From NCBI GenBank assembly GCA_900540855.1, contig UQHK01000005.1:1-64000 (forward strand): a stretch of 64,000 bases of DNA. The letters run 5' to 3'. Origin of the DNA: an uncultured Collinsella sp. (lineage in GTDB: Bacteria > Actinomycetota > Coriobacteriia > Coriobacteriales > Coriobacteriaceae). Position 1 is the stretch's first letter, and each line of letters begins with the position of its first letter. The position numbers and the translations under genes are program-made. This document shows, piece by piece, positions 1 to 8,226 of the stretch. Under the pieces are notes generated by a model. That model searched no databases. It had not been told where the DNA came from and worked only from the letters and a program-made list of their open reading frames with translations.

Positions 1-765
1 GACGCGCTCGACGATGCGGCGCTGCTCGGCGAGAGGCGGGAGGGGGAGAAATAGCGTCTTAATCATTGAAACATTGATGTGCTTTACGCCCGTTCCGATA
101 TTTGCAGCACGATATAGCCTCCATGCATAAGGCGAGGAAAGCGCGACTTGACAGTACTTATTAAACAACAGCACTTCGTTACAGCTGAGAAGCATCACTC
201 GCTGGCCAAGACAGGTATTTCCTTCATGCAGAATAACCGAGCGTCCAATCGAGCCCTCACGAGAAAAAATAATGTCACCAGCTTGCGGAACATATCGCTT
301 CGTCCTTTTCTCATAGGATTCCCGCGACAATGAGCGCAATCCCGTTAGGTGCCAGTCATCATCCATGCAATTTGTATCAATCGCCGAGTAGCCTGTTTCA
401 GCGGCGAGATAGCAAGGCGTTGAGTGGGGGCAGTCAACAATGGCGTTGCAGCAATCTTCTAGCCTCGCCCAAGCCCAGCCATCGGGCAGCTCATCAAACG
501 GCGCTTCGTCCGCAATGCACTTATTGCTCAGCACGCGGCCCTTGGCATTCACCCTCTTCTCATAGGGGGAGCCATCGGAACCGATATAGATAATGCTCTC
601 CCCGCCTTTGGGGAACTTGGCCTTACCCTCAGCGATAAGCTTATGCTTCTCTTCACGGATGCGTTCGAGAAGGACGCTGGCAGGCTCGTCGTTCGGATTC
701 TGCGGCACAAGCTTGCCCTCGACCGCCATTTGCAGAATTGAGTTCTTCAGGTCTTTTGCCTTCAT
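1..765 (-). CDS. hsdS: Type I restriction enzyme specificity subunit HsdS, partial
   Basis: This is the DNA-recognition subunit of a type I restriction-modification complex, which dictates the target site for HsdM and HsdR. The ATG at 765 follows the hsdM stop codon with no gap (TAG then ATG), and the protein opens MKAKDLKNSILQMAVEGKL, a typical HsdS start. About 255 codons are visible. They cover the N-terminal segment, the first target-recognition domain (around DGWAWARLEDCC onward) and the start of the first conserved spacer, read at the window edge as PLPPLAEQRRIVERV. The second recognition domain and the stop lie outside the window. It is the last gene seen in an hsdR-hsdM-hsdS operon. 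Family assignment is firm; the target sequence cannot be predicted from this piece. Confidence 0.93.
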   Translation of the reverse strand, partial: MKAKDLKNSILQMAVEGKLVPQNPNDEPASVLLERIREEKHKLIAEGKAKFPKGGESIIYIGSDGSPYEKRVNAKGRVLSNKCIADEAPFDELPDGWAWARLEDCCNAIVDCPHSTPCYLAAETGYSAIDTNCMDDDWHLTGLRSLSRESYEKRTKRYVPQAGDIIFSREGSIGRSVILHEGNTCLGQRVMLLSCNEVLLFNKYCQVALSSPYAWRLYRAANIGTGVKHINVSMIKTLFLPLPPLAEQRRIVERV

Positions 766-2244
766 CTACGCCTCAATCCCAAGAATCTCGCAAATTCGAG
801 CCAACTTCTGGTCAATCTCGTCGTCGAGCTTAGCGCGCCCTTCTTTGTAGCTCCTAATCAGCTCGTCGGGCGGCAAAATCTCTTCTTCCTCGTGTGGATA
901 GCCACACAAATCAAGATTGAAGCCGCCGTCTCGCAACTCGTCGACCGTATAGAACTTTGCCTTGGGATTACCGTCTTCCTCGATATCTCGACGGTTCTCC
1001 CACCATTCCTTTACAGGTGCAAAATGTTCGAGCCTAATGGGCTTAGTCTTAGAAAAGTGTTTATATCCCTCGGGCATATCCATGCGATAGAACCAGACGC
1101 CCTCAGAAGCCCCGGAATTATCGAAGAACAGAACGTTTGTAGTGATGCTCGTGTAGGGAGCGAAAACGCTCTGCGGAAGGCGCAAAACAGTATGCAGGTT
1201 CATATCCTCAAGCAGGCGACGCTTGATCTCCGTCTTCGCGCTATCCTGGCCAAAGAGAAAGCCATCCGGAATGATGACAGCAGCTCGGCCGCCTCGCTTA
1301 AGACGATAAAGGATGAGTCCAAGAAATAGATCCGCAGTTTCGGAGCTACGGAGCGCAACAGGGAAGTTGTTTTGCACTGACGCGCTTTCAGATCCTCCAT
1401 AGGGGGGATTCATGAGTACGACATCAAACTGGCCATCAGGCTTGTGCTTCCATTCGCGAACATCTTTTTCAAGCGAGTTATCGTGAAAGACCTTGGGGTT
1501 GTCGATGTCGTGTAGCAACATGTTGGTTATGCACAACAGATAGGGCAGTTGTTTCTTCTCGATGCCATAAACCGAGCTCGTGTAGGCCACGCGATCAGCC
1601 GGAGTCTCTATCTGGCCGCGGAGGATGTTGAGGGCGCTCGTCAAAAAGCCGCCTGTGCCGCAAGCAAAGTCAGCCACGGTCTCACCGAGCTTGGGCGCAA
1701 GTGCTCGGGCCATAAAGTCGGTCACCGCTCGGGGCGTGTAAAACTCACCGGCATTGCCCGCGGACTGCAAGTCTTTAAGGATGGTCTCGTATATTTCGCC
1801 GAAAGCGTGGCGCTCTTTGTACTCGGTAAAGTCAACCGCCTCGTCAATCTCATTGACGACCTGACGAAGCAGGATGCCATCTTTCATGTAGTTGTTAGCG
1901 TCAGTAAAGGCTGCCTTAACGACGACGTGACACAGGGGTGCCCCAGGTGCAAGCTCTAAGCTCTCGAGAGTCTTGAAGAGATCGTTGTTTACAAAATCGA
2001 GGAGCTCATCGCCGGTAAGCGCCTTGCCGTCCTTCGCATCATGCGCCCAGCTGTGCCAGCGCAGACGCTCGGGGATGATGGATTGATAGGAGTCATCGTG
2101 AAACTCCCACTCCTGCTCCTTAGCATCGTAGATCTTGAGGAAGAAAAGCCAGGTCATTTGCTCGATGCGCTGTGCATCACCATTGATGCCGGCGTCTTTA
2201 CGCATGATGTTCTGCAGGGTCTTTACAAGAGATCCCAGTGCCAT
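766..2244 (-). CDS. hsdM: Type I restriction-modification DNA methyltransferase subunit HsdM
   Basis: N6-adenine methyltransferase subunit of 492 residues, normal for HsdM. It transfers methyl from S-adenosylmethionine to adenine in the site chosen by HsdS. An N-terminal helical HsdM domain (about 1-140) precedes the catalytic domain. The AdoMet-binding motif I is DFACGTGG at residues 192-199, and the catalytic motif IV is NPPY at 279-282. The gene starts 19 bp after hsdR ends and its stop abuts the hsdS start, so the three genes are one transcription unit on the minus strand. No truncation or motif loss is visible. Confidence 0.96.
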   Translation of the reverse strand: MALGSLVKTLQNIMRKDAGINGDAQRIEQMTWLFFLKIYDAKEQEWEFHDDSYQSIIPERLRWHSWAHDAKDGKALTGDELLDFVNNDLFKTLESLELAPGAPLCHVVVKAAFTDANNYMKDGILLRQVVNEIDEAVDFTEYKERHAFGEIYETILKDLQSAGNAGEFYTPRAVTDFMARALAPKLGETVADFACGTGGFLTSALNILRGQIETPADRVAYTSSVYGIEKKQLPYLLCITNMLLHDIDNPKVFHDNSLEKDVREWKHKPDGQFDVVLMNPPYGGSESASVQNNFPVALRSSETADLFLGLILYRLKRGGRAAVIIPDGFLFGQDSAKTEIKRRLLEDMNLHTVLRLPQSVFAPYTSITTNVLFFDNSGASEGVWFYRMDMPEGYKHFSKTKPIRLEHFAPVKEWWENRRDIEEDGNPKAKFYTVDELRDGGFNLDLCGYPHEEEEILPPDELIRSYKEGRAKLDDEIDQKLARICEILGIEA

Positions 2245-2263
2245 TTGCTATCGTTACCTTTCT

Positions 2264-4594
2264 CTATGCGATATAGAGCTCGTCCTCGAGCATCTGTGCT
2301 GCCTGAATGTACTGTTGTTTGCCGCCGAATGCGGCGACAATCTTCATAGGGCTGCCAAACCGACGGAATTCCTCGAGGTCGAGGACATGGGTATCGTCCA
2401 AGTCTACGAGGTTCGACGTCGCATATTTGTCGAGAAGCGCTTCAAGGACCTCACGCGCGACGCCGGCATACTCATAGAGCACGCCCTTTTTCTTGACACT
2501 ATTGGCCCTCTCGCTGCGCGTAAGAGGCCTCTGGTCGTAAGCAATATGGCAGATGAGGTCAAAGTCGCTCATTTGCTCCTGGCCAGTCTCGCGCCGCAGC
2601 TCATCTAGAAATACGCCATGAGCGCGCAGCTCATCGATAATCGCCTGCTTCTTGTGTTCAGAGTTCCACGCCGCTAGGAAGTGGTCAAGAGTGTCGTATT
2701 CGCCAAGGATGTTTTTTCGCGTATAGTCCTTAAGGCTCTCAGTTACAAGAAGGCCATCGGAGGAGTAATACTGCACCATCTCCGACACTACATAGACGTC
2801 GGCCCCATGAACGTGATATTTCACATGGGAGGACGAATCGTCCGGCGGTAATACGGGTGGGTCTACGATCGGAGGCGGAGGCGGGACGGGTCTGCCGCCA
2901 TTGCCGCCGGGACCCGGGTCCGCAATGGGGTCACCCGGATTAGGCTCAAACACAACAACAGGCTCACCATCGAACTCGGGATCTGCGAACAAACGCGATG
3001 CGTCACGAAAATCGAGGATAGTGAAATAGAGTTTGTCGTAGTCCTCACAGATACGGGTTCCGCGGCCGATAATCTGCTTGAACTCCGTCATTCCGTGCTC
3101 ACCGAACTTGTTGTCGAGCACGACTACCTTACACGTCTTGCAATTAACGCCAGTGGTGAGAAGCTTCGAAGTCGTAACGATGGTCGGGTATTTCTCGTCG
3201 GGGTCGATGAAGTTATCTAACTGAGCCTTACCTTCCCTGTCGTCACCCGTAATCTTCATGATGTAGGTGGGGTGATCTCTTACGATATCGGCGTTCTCGT
3301 TTACAAGGGCACGTCGCATGTTTTCGGCATGCTCGATGTCAACGCAAAAGACTATGGTCTTGGAGTAACGATCCGTCTCCTTTAGAAATTGAGTTATCCG
3401 CTTGGCAACTTCCTCGTAGCGCTCTTTGATGACGATCTCGCTGTCGAAGTCCTGCTTCTCGAAAACACGTTTGGGCAGAGCTTCACCGCGATCATCTACG
3501 GTGCCTTCCTCAGTACGGTATCCGTAAATGTCGACGTTCAGCTTAGGGCGAATAACTTTATACGGGGCAAGAAAGCCATCCTCGATACCCTGTTTAAGGG
3601 AGTAGGTATAGACAGGTTCGCCGAAGTAGGTAATGTTTGAAACCTCTTCAGTCTCTTTTGGCGTGGCCGTCATTCCGATTTGAATTGCGCAATTGAAATA
3701 CTCGAGCACCTTACGCCATGCAGAGTCCGCCGCGGCGCTTCCGCGATGGCACTCGTCGACGATAATCAAGTCGAAGAATTCCGCGTCGAACTCGCGGAAT
3801 ATTTCCTCACCGTTTTCACCAACAAGCTGTTGGTAGAGCGAGAAATAGATCTCGTAAGCAGAATCGAGCTTTCGACCTACGACCTTGGTTGTAACCCTCT
3901 TGAGAGGCTTGAAATCGCCGTCTATGGTCTGATCGACAAGAATATTGCGGTCCGCCAGATAGAGAACCTTACGAACCTCGGTAGTCTGTCGCAAGCGATG
4001 AACGATTTGAAAGGCCGTAAAAGTCTTTCCCGTTCCCGTCGCCATAACGAGCAAGATGCGATTCTTGCCTCGCGCAATAGCTTCAAGCGTACGATTAATG
4101 GCGATGCACTGATAGTAGCGAGGATGATTGCCACCGTGCTCCTGGTAATACGGAGCGGTCACAATCTCCTGGCTATACGGATGCTCAAGCCCCTTAGCTT
4201 TTGAGTACCGTGTCCAGAGTTCCGCCGGAGTGGGGAACTCGTCCATGGCAAAAGTGCGCTCTTTCCCGGTAAGAAAATCGTGTTCAACAAAACCCTTTCC
4301 GTTTGAGCTGTACGCAAACGGAATATCGAGCAGCTGGGCATATCCCATCCCCTGTTGGAGACCGGCATCAACGGTGTGGTCCGTATCCTTGGCTTCGACG
4401 ATTGCGATTGGGATACCGGGAGCGTACATAAGAAGGTAGTCCGCCTTCTTTTTGTCTTTGCGGGAGACCATGCTTCCGCGCACGACAATCTCGCCACTGG
4501 TAAAGAAATACTCAGTGAAGACTTGGGTGTTGCGATCCCACGACTTCATAATCGCAGGATCGATGAGCTTAAGCCGTGTATCAGACTCGTTCAT
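2264..4594 (-). CDS. hsdR: Type I restriction enzyme helicase/nuclease subunit HsdR
   Basis: Motor and endonuclease subunit of the type I system, 776 residues, the size of EcoEI-type R subunits. The N-terminal nuclease core shows the PD-(D/E)xK pattern: D52 in KADYLLMY and E67/K69 in VEAKD. The helicase follows with Walker A ATGTGKT at 185-191, DECH at 280-283 and motif III TATPKE. Motif VI is seen as QIIGRGTR. A proline-rich linker near residue 570 separates the helicase from the C-terminal domain that docks to HsdM. It is the first gene of the operon, and its promoter should lie in 4595-4740. The gene is intact. Confidence 0.96.
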   Translation of the reverse strand: MNESDTRLKLIDPAIMKSWDRNTQVFTEYFFTSGEIVVRGSMVSRKDKKKADYLLMYAPGIPIAIVEAKDTDHTVDAGLQQGMGYAQLLDIPFAYSSNGKGFVEHDFLTGKERTFAMDEFPTPAELWTRYSKAKGLEHPYSQEIVTAPYYQEHGGNHPRYYQCIAINRTLEAIARGKNRILLVMATGTGKTFTAFQIVHRLRQTTEVRKVLYLADRNILVDQTIDGDFKPLKRVTTKVVGRKLDSAYEIYFSLYQQLVGENGEEIFREFDAEFFDLIIVDECHRGSAAADSAWRKVLEYFNCAIQIGMTATPKETEEVSNITYFGEPVYTYSLKQGIEDGFLAPYKVIRPKLNVDIYGYRTEEGTVDDRGEALPKRVFEKQDFDSEIVIKERYEEVAKRITQFLKETDRYSKTIVFCVDIEHAENMRRALVNENADIVRDHPTYIMKITGDDREGKAQLDNFIDPDEKYPTIVTTSKLLTTGVNCKTCKVVVLDNKFGEHGMTEFKQIIGRGTRICEDYDKLYFTILDFRDASRLFADPEFDGEPVVVFEPNPGDPIADPGPGGNGGRPVPPPPPIVDPPVLPPDDSSSHVKYHVHGADVYVVSEMVQYYSSDGLLVTESLKDYTRKNILGEYDTLDHFLAAWNSEHKKQAIIDELRAHGVFLDELRRETGQEQMSDFDLICHIAYDQRPLTRSERANSVKKKGVLYEYAGVAREVLEALLDKYATSNLVDLDDTHVLDLEEFRRFGSPMKIVAAFGGKQQYIQAAQMLEDELYIA

Positions 4595-4963
4595 ACGTCT
4601 CGGAACCCCTCATCGCGCAAAGCGACAGCTGCTGATGTTGAATTGATTAATTTTATCATCACTATGCAATCTAGCAGCTGCTTTATACGAAATGAGACGA
4701 AGTAAAGTCAGCCCCGTGAGAAAGCTCCAAAGAAAGCAAAATGAGCCCCGTTGACTTGAGTCAGAGGTCATTCCCGGGGCCATTGACTTATTGCTTATCT
4801 ACATACGGCAGATTTGTCACATGAGCGTCCGCAGGAAAGTCCTTAAGGTTGACGTACCTCGACCGTCAATCGGCCTCGTACTACCGCTAATCCGTTCCGT
4901 CCCAGCAGGTCACACAACGGTGAGATAATGCCCGCGACTATTAATGTAAGCAAGGAGCACGCT
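4595..4963. other. Intergenic region between hsdR and an opposite-strand gene
   Basis: This 369-bp gap separates divergent genes (hsdR to the left, an unknown protein to the right). The AT-rich stretch 4640-4690 is the best candidate for the hsdR promoter. On the minus strand a short open frame ends at about 4792-4794 with NLKDFPADAHVTNLPYVDKQ. It may be the last piece of a deleted gene, since it is followed directly by the hairpin at 4745-4780. Nothing else coding is visible. Confidence 0.5.
4745..4780 (-). terminator. Hairpin with conserved loop, copy 1
   Basis: The arms GCCCCG (4745-4750) and CGGGGC (4775-4780) enclose a 24-base loop containing GACCTCTGACTCAAGTCA on the minus strand. The minus-strand hairpin is followed by CTCATTTTGCTTTC, so it should act as a leftward intrinsic terminator. 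The inner TGAC/GTCA bases can extend the stem. A second copy lies at 7149-7183 with the same loop but a different outer stem. Confidence 0.6.
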
Positions 4964-6199
4964 ATGGCAGACAACGAGATCAAACCCTCGACGGACGGCA
5001 GCCAAGAGGAACTCGTGGCAAAACAGCTCGCATCCACCAAAATCCACCTCGCGCTCACCCAGGAGCGGGTGGACGTCTCCGGCGCCATCAAGCTACCGCT
5101 CGAGCGAATTCCCCAACTCGGCGTGGCGTTTGCCTCGCTCCCCTCGATGTTTCGCACCGTCACCAACACGGTGAGCGTACCCACGCTGCTCCAGGCGACT
5201 GACAAGCTTGGAAACCCGCTCGATCCGTCAATACTCTACTCGTTCAAGGACGGCAGCGGTCTCACGGGGGGCTACCGCGACGCCGCCAAGGGCTTTGGGC
5301 AGGCTCGCTTCCACGTTGTCGAGGGCGACATCGCCACAAGTGTCACGCAAGTGCCCTACGACCCGACGTCGCTGTTCATGGCAGCCGCAATCGCGCAGAT
5401 AAACCAAAAGCTCTACTCCATCCAGGAGTCCGTCGACGAAATGTTCGACTATATGCGCCAGCGCGACAAGGCCAACATGCGCGGCAACCTCAAGACACTT
5501 GCAGACATCCTCAACAGCTACGGTCTCTACTACGACAACGCCATCGAAATGACTAGCGCCCATATGAAGGTAATCGACATCATGCATGCCTCCGAGCAGG
5601 ACATAGAGCACTTCCGCTCACTGGCGCAGTCGGACCTGAAAAAGAAAGGGTTCATCGAGGTGCGAGACGGCTTGGGCAGACGTCTCGACAAGGTGCTCGA
5701 CTACCTCAAAGACTGCCAGCTCGCCACCTACATCCACGCGTTCTCGCTGTTCCTCGAACCTATGCTCGCCCAGAACTTCGAGCCCGCAAAGCTCGCGGAC
5801 GCCACCGCGAAGATCGAGGCCGATTCGCTCGCGTACCGCGAGCTCTACACCGAGTGTTACGACGCCCTCGAGGCGGGAACTGCCGACACCGTCGATTCGG
5901 CGCTGCTGGGCGGCATCGCATCCGCTGGCAAGTTGCTAGGACGTGCCATCGCAAAGACCCCCGTGGGCGACCATACACTCATCGACGAGGCGCTCGAGGG
6001 CGCAGGAGAGGACATCGGCAGGTTCAACGACAGGCAATCCGAGAAACTCCTCAAGAAGCTCCATCAGGCAAAGACACCCGACGTCGCGCCGTTCAAGCAG
6101 AGCGTAAAGGAGATCGACACCCTCTACAACCGCCCCACGCAGATCGCCGTGGACGCCGAGAACGTCTACATCTTGACTGCCAAGCAGCAGGAAGAGTAA
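4964..6199 (+). CDS. Unrecognised 411-residue helical protein
   Basis: I do not recognise this family with certainty. The start is set at the ATG at 4964 because AAGGAG lies 8-9 bases upstream; an upstream ATG at 4928 has no such site. The protein is soluble and mostly helical. Residues 130-250 look like extended helices (YSIQESVDEMFDYMRQRDKA region), followed by a glycine/alanine-rich hydrophobic segment at about 314-330 (LLGGIASAGKLLGRAIA) that is the only membrane-active-looking stretch. There is no signal peptide. It is the only plus-strand gene in the first 10 kb apart from the AbiEi-like gene, and it sits between a type I restriction operon and a nuclease. A role in phage defence is only a guess from location. 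Confidence 0.8.
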   Translation: MADNEIKPSTDGSQEELVAKQLASTKIHLALTQERVDVSGAIKLPLERIPQLGVAFASLPSMFRTVTNTVSVPTLLQATDKLGNPLDPSILYSFKDGSGLTGGYRDAAKGFGQARFHVVEGDIATSVTQVPYDPTSLFMAAAIAQINQKLYSIQESVDEMFDYMRQRDKANMRGNLKTLADILNSYGLYYDNAIEMTSAHMKVIDIMHASEQDIEHFRSLAQSDLKKKGFIEVRDGLGRRLDKVLDYLKDCQLATYIHAFSLFLEPMLAQNFEPAKLADATAKIEADSLAYRELYTECYDALEAGTADTVDSALLGGIASAGKLLGRAIAKTPVGDHTLIDEALEGAGEDIGRFNDRQSEKLLKKLHQAKTPDVAPFKQSVKEIDTLYNRPTQIAVDAENVYILTAKQQEE

Positions 6200-6240
6200 C
6201 GATACGCGACAGGCACGCGCCATGCAGACAGCTAACGCCC

Positions 6241-6975
6241 CTACCTCCCCTCCGCCTTCAGCTTCAGCAGCAGGTCGCCCAGCTCGGGGCACTTGCTGGA
6301 AAGGCGCGTCTGGGGTCGCTCGCCCATCCCCCACCGCTGGCGGACTTCCTGGGCGTGCGGGCTCACACGGTAGTCCCCGTCCATCATCTGTTTGAGCAGC
6401 TTGGCGGTTACGCGCGCATCGGCAAGGGCGCTGTGAGCGTGGCCCGTCGACTCGTCGAACTCGATGCCAAACCACGTTGCCGCGTCGCCCAATGAGACGA
6501 ACCCGTGGCTGCCCACATCCATAATCGAAGTGTAAAACGCCTGCAGGTCGGCCCAGTCCGTAGGAAATGCGGAAAGGTCGATGCGCTTTGCCTGGCACTC
6601 GGTCAAAAGCTGTCGACGATCCGCTCCGCTCCAGCAAACCACCTGGGCGGAGTAGCGACCGATCCAATCGCCGAGCCTTTTGATCACCATGTAGAGCGGA
6701 TCGGCCATCGCGGTGTCCACGGCCGATATCCCCGTGAGCTCGCGGACGGGAAACGCAACGCCTTCGGTAAATTCCGTCTGCACAAACTGCGAGAACTCGC
6801 CCATAACGTTGCCGCGGTAATCGAGCTTGACGGCACCGACCTCGATAATCTCGTTGCGCAGTCCACGGCGCTGGCGCTGCTTTGGCACCGGCGCAAACTC
6901 AAAGTCCAGCACAATCTGGCGCGCAAAGTTCGTCGTATCGATAGCCGAGATACACGGCGTCTTTTCAGCTGACAC
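6241..6975 (-). CDS. DEDDh 3'-5' exonuclease (DnaQ/ERI1-like)
   Basis: Exonuclease of the RNase T/DnaQ superfamily, 244 residues, predicted to remove nucleotides from 3' ends using two metal ions. The acidic residues of ExoI are in LDFEF (D24 and E26). ExoII is probably the Asp of WSGADRRQL (D119), and ExoIII is HSALADA (H181 and D186), which makes it the DEDDh subtype. It lacks the polymerase-linked and proofreading-subunit features, so it is a free-standing exonuclease closer to the KapD/ERI1-type group than to the DNA polymerase III epsilon subunit. Whether the substrate is RNA or DNA cannot be told. It converges with the upstream unknown gene, 41 bp away. Confidence 0.88.
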   Translation of the reverse strand: MSAEKTPCISAIDTTNFARQIVLDFEFAPVPKQRQRRGLRNEIIEVGAVKLDYRGNVMGEFSQFVQTEFTEGVAFPVRELTGISAVDTAMADPLYMVIKRLGDWIGRYSAQVVCWSGADRRQLLTECQAKRIDLSAFPTDWADLQAFYTSIMDVGSHGFVSLGDAATWFGIEFDESTGHAHSALADARVTAKLLKQMMDGDYRVSPHAQEVRQRWGMGERPQTRLSSKCPELGDLLLKLKAEGR

Positions 6976-7432
6976 GGTTAGGGCCTTTCTCCGTCAACTG
7001 CCGCTTGCTACATAGGCGGCTATATTGCCGTAAGGATAGGTGCCCGTGCGGACATGAAAGCGAGACGCAATGCCATGCGCCAGGCACTCGCCACACAGAC
7101 GGCCCCAAGAGTGCCGCCCGCTCTATTCAAATGCATAAAAAAGATTGAGGCCCGGTGACTTGAATCAGAGGTCATCCCGGGCCCATCAGAGCTCGTAGAG
7201 CTCTTGGTTGCTTTGGTCTCGCTCTTCACGGCGCTTATCGAACTTTCCGAGGCACTCAAGCAGCATTCGAAGCATAACAAGTCGCTGCCATTAAGGCACT
7301 GACCTCTTGACCAAGCAACGGCGCTGCCCAGCTCTTCACTACTTGGGCTGCCGTCGACTTTATTCTATCCGCGAGCATCTGGTTTACCAAATGGATTTTC
7401 GGTAAAGGAAGCACGGCACGCCCGCAAAACCA
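6976..7432. other. Intergenic region with conserved-loop hairpin
   Basis: This 457-bp gap holds the hairpin at 7149-7183. On the minus strand just before it there is a 29-codon open frame (7190-7279) encoding a charged peptide beginning MLRMLLECLGKFDKRREERD and ending YEL. It has no clear ribosome binding site and may be a gene remnant. No other coding sequence is supported. Confidence 0.45.
7149..7183 (-). terminator. Hairpin with conserved loop, copy 2
   Basis: The arms GGCCCGG (7149-7155) and CCGGGCC (7177-7183) flank the same loop as the copy at 4745 (GACCTCTGATTCAAGTCA on the minus strand; one base differs). The minus strand continues CTCAATCTTTTTT, a good intrinsic terminator tail. The outer stem differs from copy 1 in sequence but keeps pairing, while the loop is conserved. 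Confidence 0.7.
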
Positions 7433-7936
7433 CTACGCCCCAAGTGCCGCCATGGGGATCACCGCCACGCCGTCGTCGCGTGTGTAGGCAATGCTCCCCT
7501 TTCCAACCACGACCGCCAAAAACGCCGGCGCGGCATTCTGGGCGGCAGGATTGGAGAGCACTTTCCTCTCCAGCGCCTTGAGATTTCTCGCTCCATCGTC
7601 TGCTTTCGCATCACTCAGCTTGACCTCGATGGCTCCCCAGCGCCCGTCGTGCTCAACGATCAGATCGACCTCAAGGCCCTTCTCATCTCGGAAATAATGG
7701 ACACTGTTATCGACACCGCCGTAGGTGGAAAGGAACACGCGCACGTCGCGCAGAACGAGGTTCTCAAAGAGCATCCCCAGCGTTTGCATATCGCCAAGCA
7801 GCCGCTCAGGGGTAGCCCCCAGCAACGCCGCCGCAAGTGACGGGTCACAGAAGTAGCGCTTGGGGCGCACGCGAACGCGGGCCTTCGAGCGCACATACTG
7901 GTTTGCTCTCTCGCACAAGCTCGTCCGAAAACCCAA
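7433..7936 (-). pseudogene. DUF4143 ATPase, C-terminal remnant
   Basis: The reading frame carries the C-terminal DUF4143 domain of the AAA+/DUF4143 ATPase family: RPKRYFCDPSLAAALLGATP, then LVLRDVRVF, FRDEKGLEVDLIVE and IEVKLSDAKADDGARNLKAL. Full members are about 400-440 residues with an N-terminal P-loop ATPase; here only about 165 residues remain and the ATPase is absent. The only start is a TTG with no convincing ribosome binding site, and the frame runs upstream into unrelated sequence to about 8020. I read it as a 5'-deleted remnant whose missing part was replaced by the repeat region at 8073-8215. Confidence 0.75.
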
Positions 7937-8072
7937 GGTTTGCAGGTCACCGCTCCTGCAGCACCAGCGGGCGACGTCATCCTGCGAAATTACGCCATTC
8001 TCAATGCAGTTTTTACGCCGTTTTCATTGTAGGTTTTACGCTCGGCATCCTTAGCGCGGCGCTTGCTCAACC

Positions 8073-8215
8073 ACCGGACCAGCGAATTGCCCGGATTCTG
8101 GGACGTGCTTTCCGCTCCAGGCCTCTACCGGAAAATGCGTCCCACTCTGAGGCCGAAATCTGGGACGCGCTTTCCGCCAAAGGGAAAGCGCAACCCATTC
8201 CGAGCATCACATCAG
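8073..8215. repeat. Alternating-inverted repeat array A (about 2.5 units)
   Basis: One good unit (from 8128) reads CCGGAAAATGCGTCCCA, then a spacer, then TGGGACGCGCTTTCCGC. It is preceded by a degenerate unit from about 8073 and followed by a partial one. The pattern GGAAA-N5-TCCCA facing TGGGA-N5-TTTCC matches arrays at 9743 and 11351. The array ends at the stop codon of the ATPase gene. Confidence 0.75.
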
Positions 8216-8226
8216 AGCGCGCTTGG

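Noticed and set aside
7020..7280. 86-codon minus-strand frame rich in Ser/Lys
   Set aside because: It runs through the conserved-loop hairpin and lacks a start signal.
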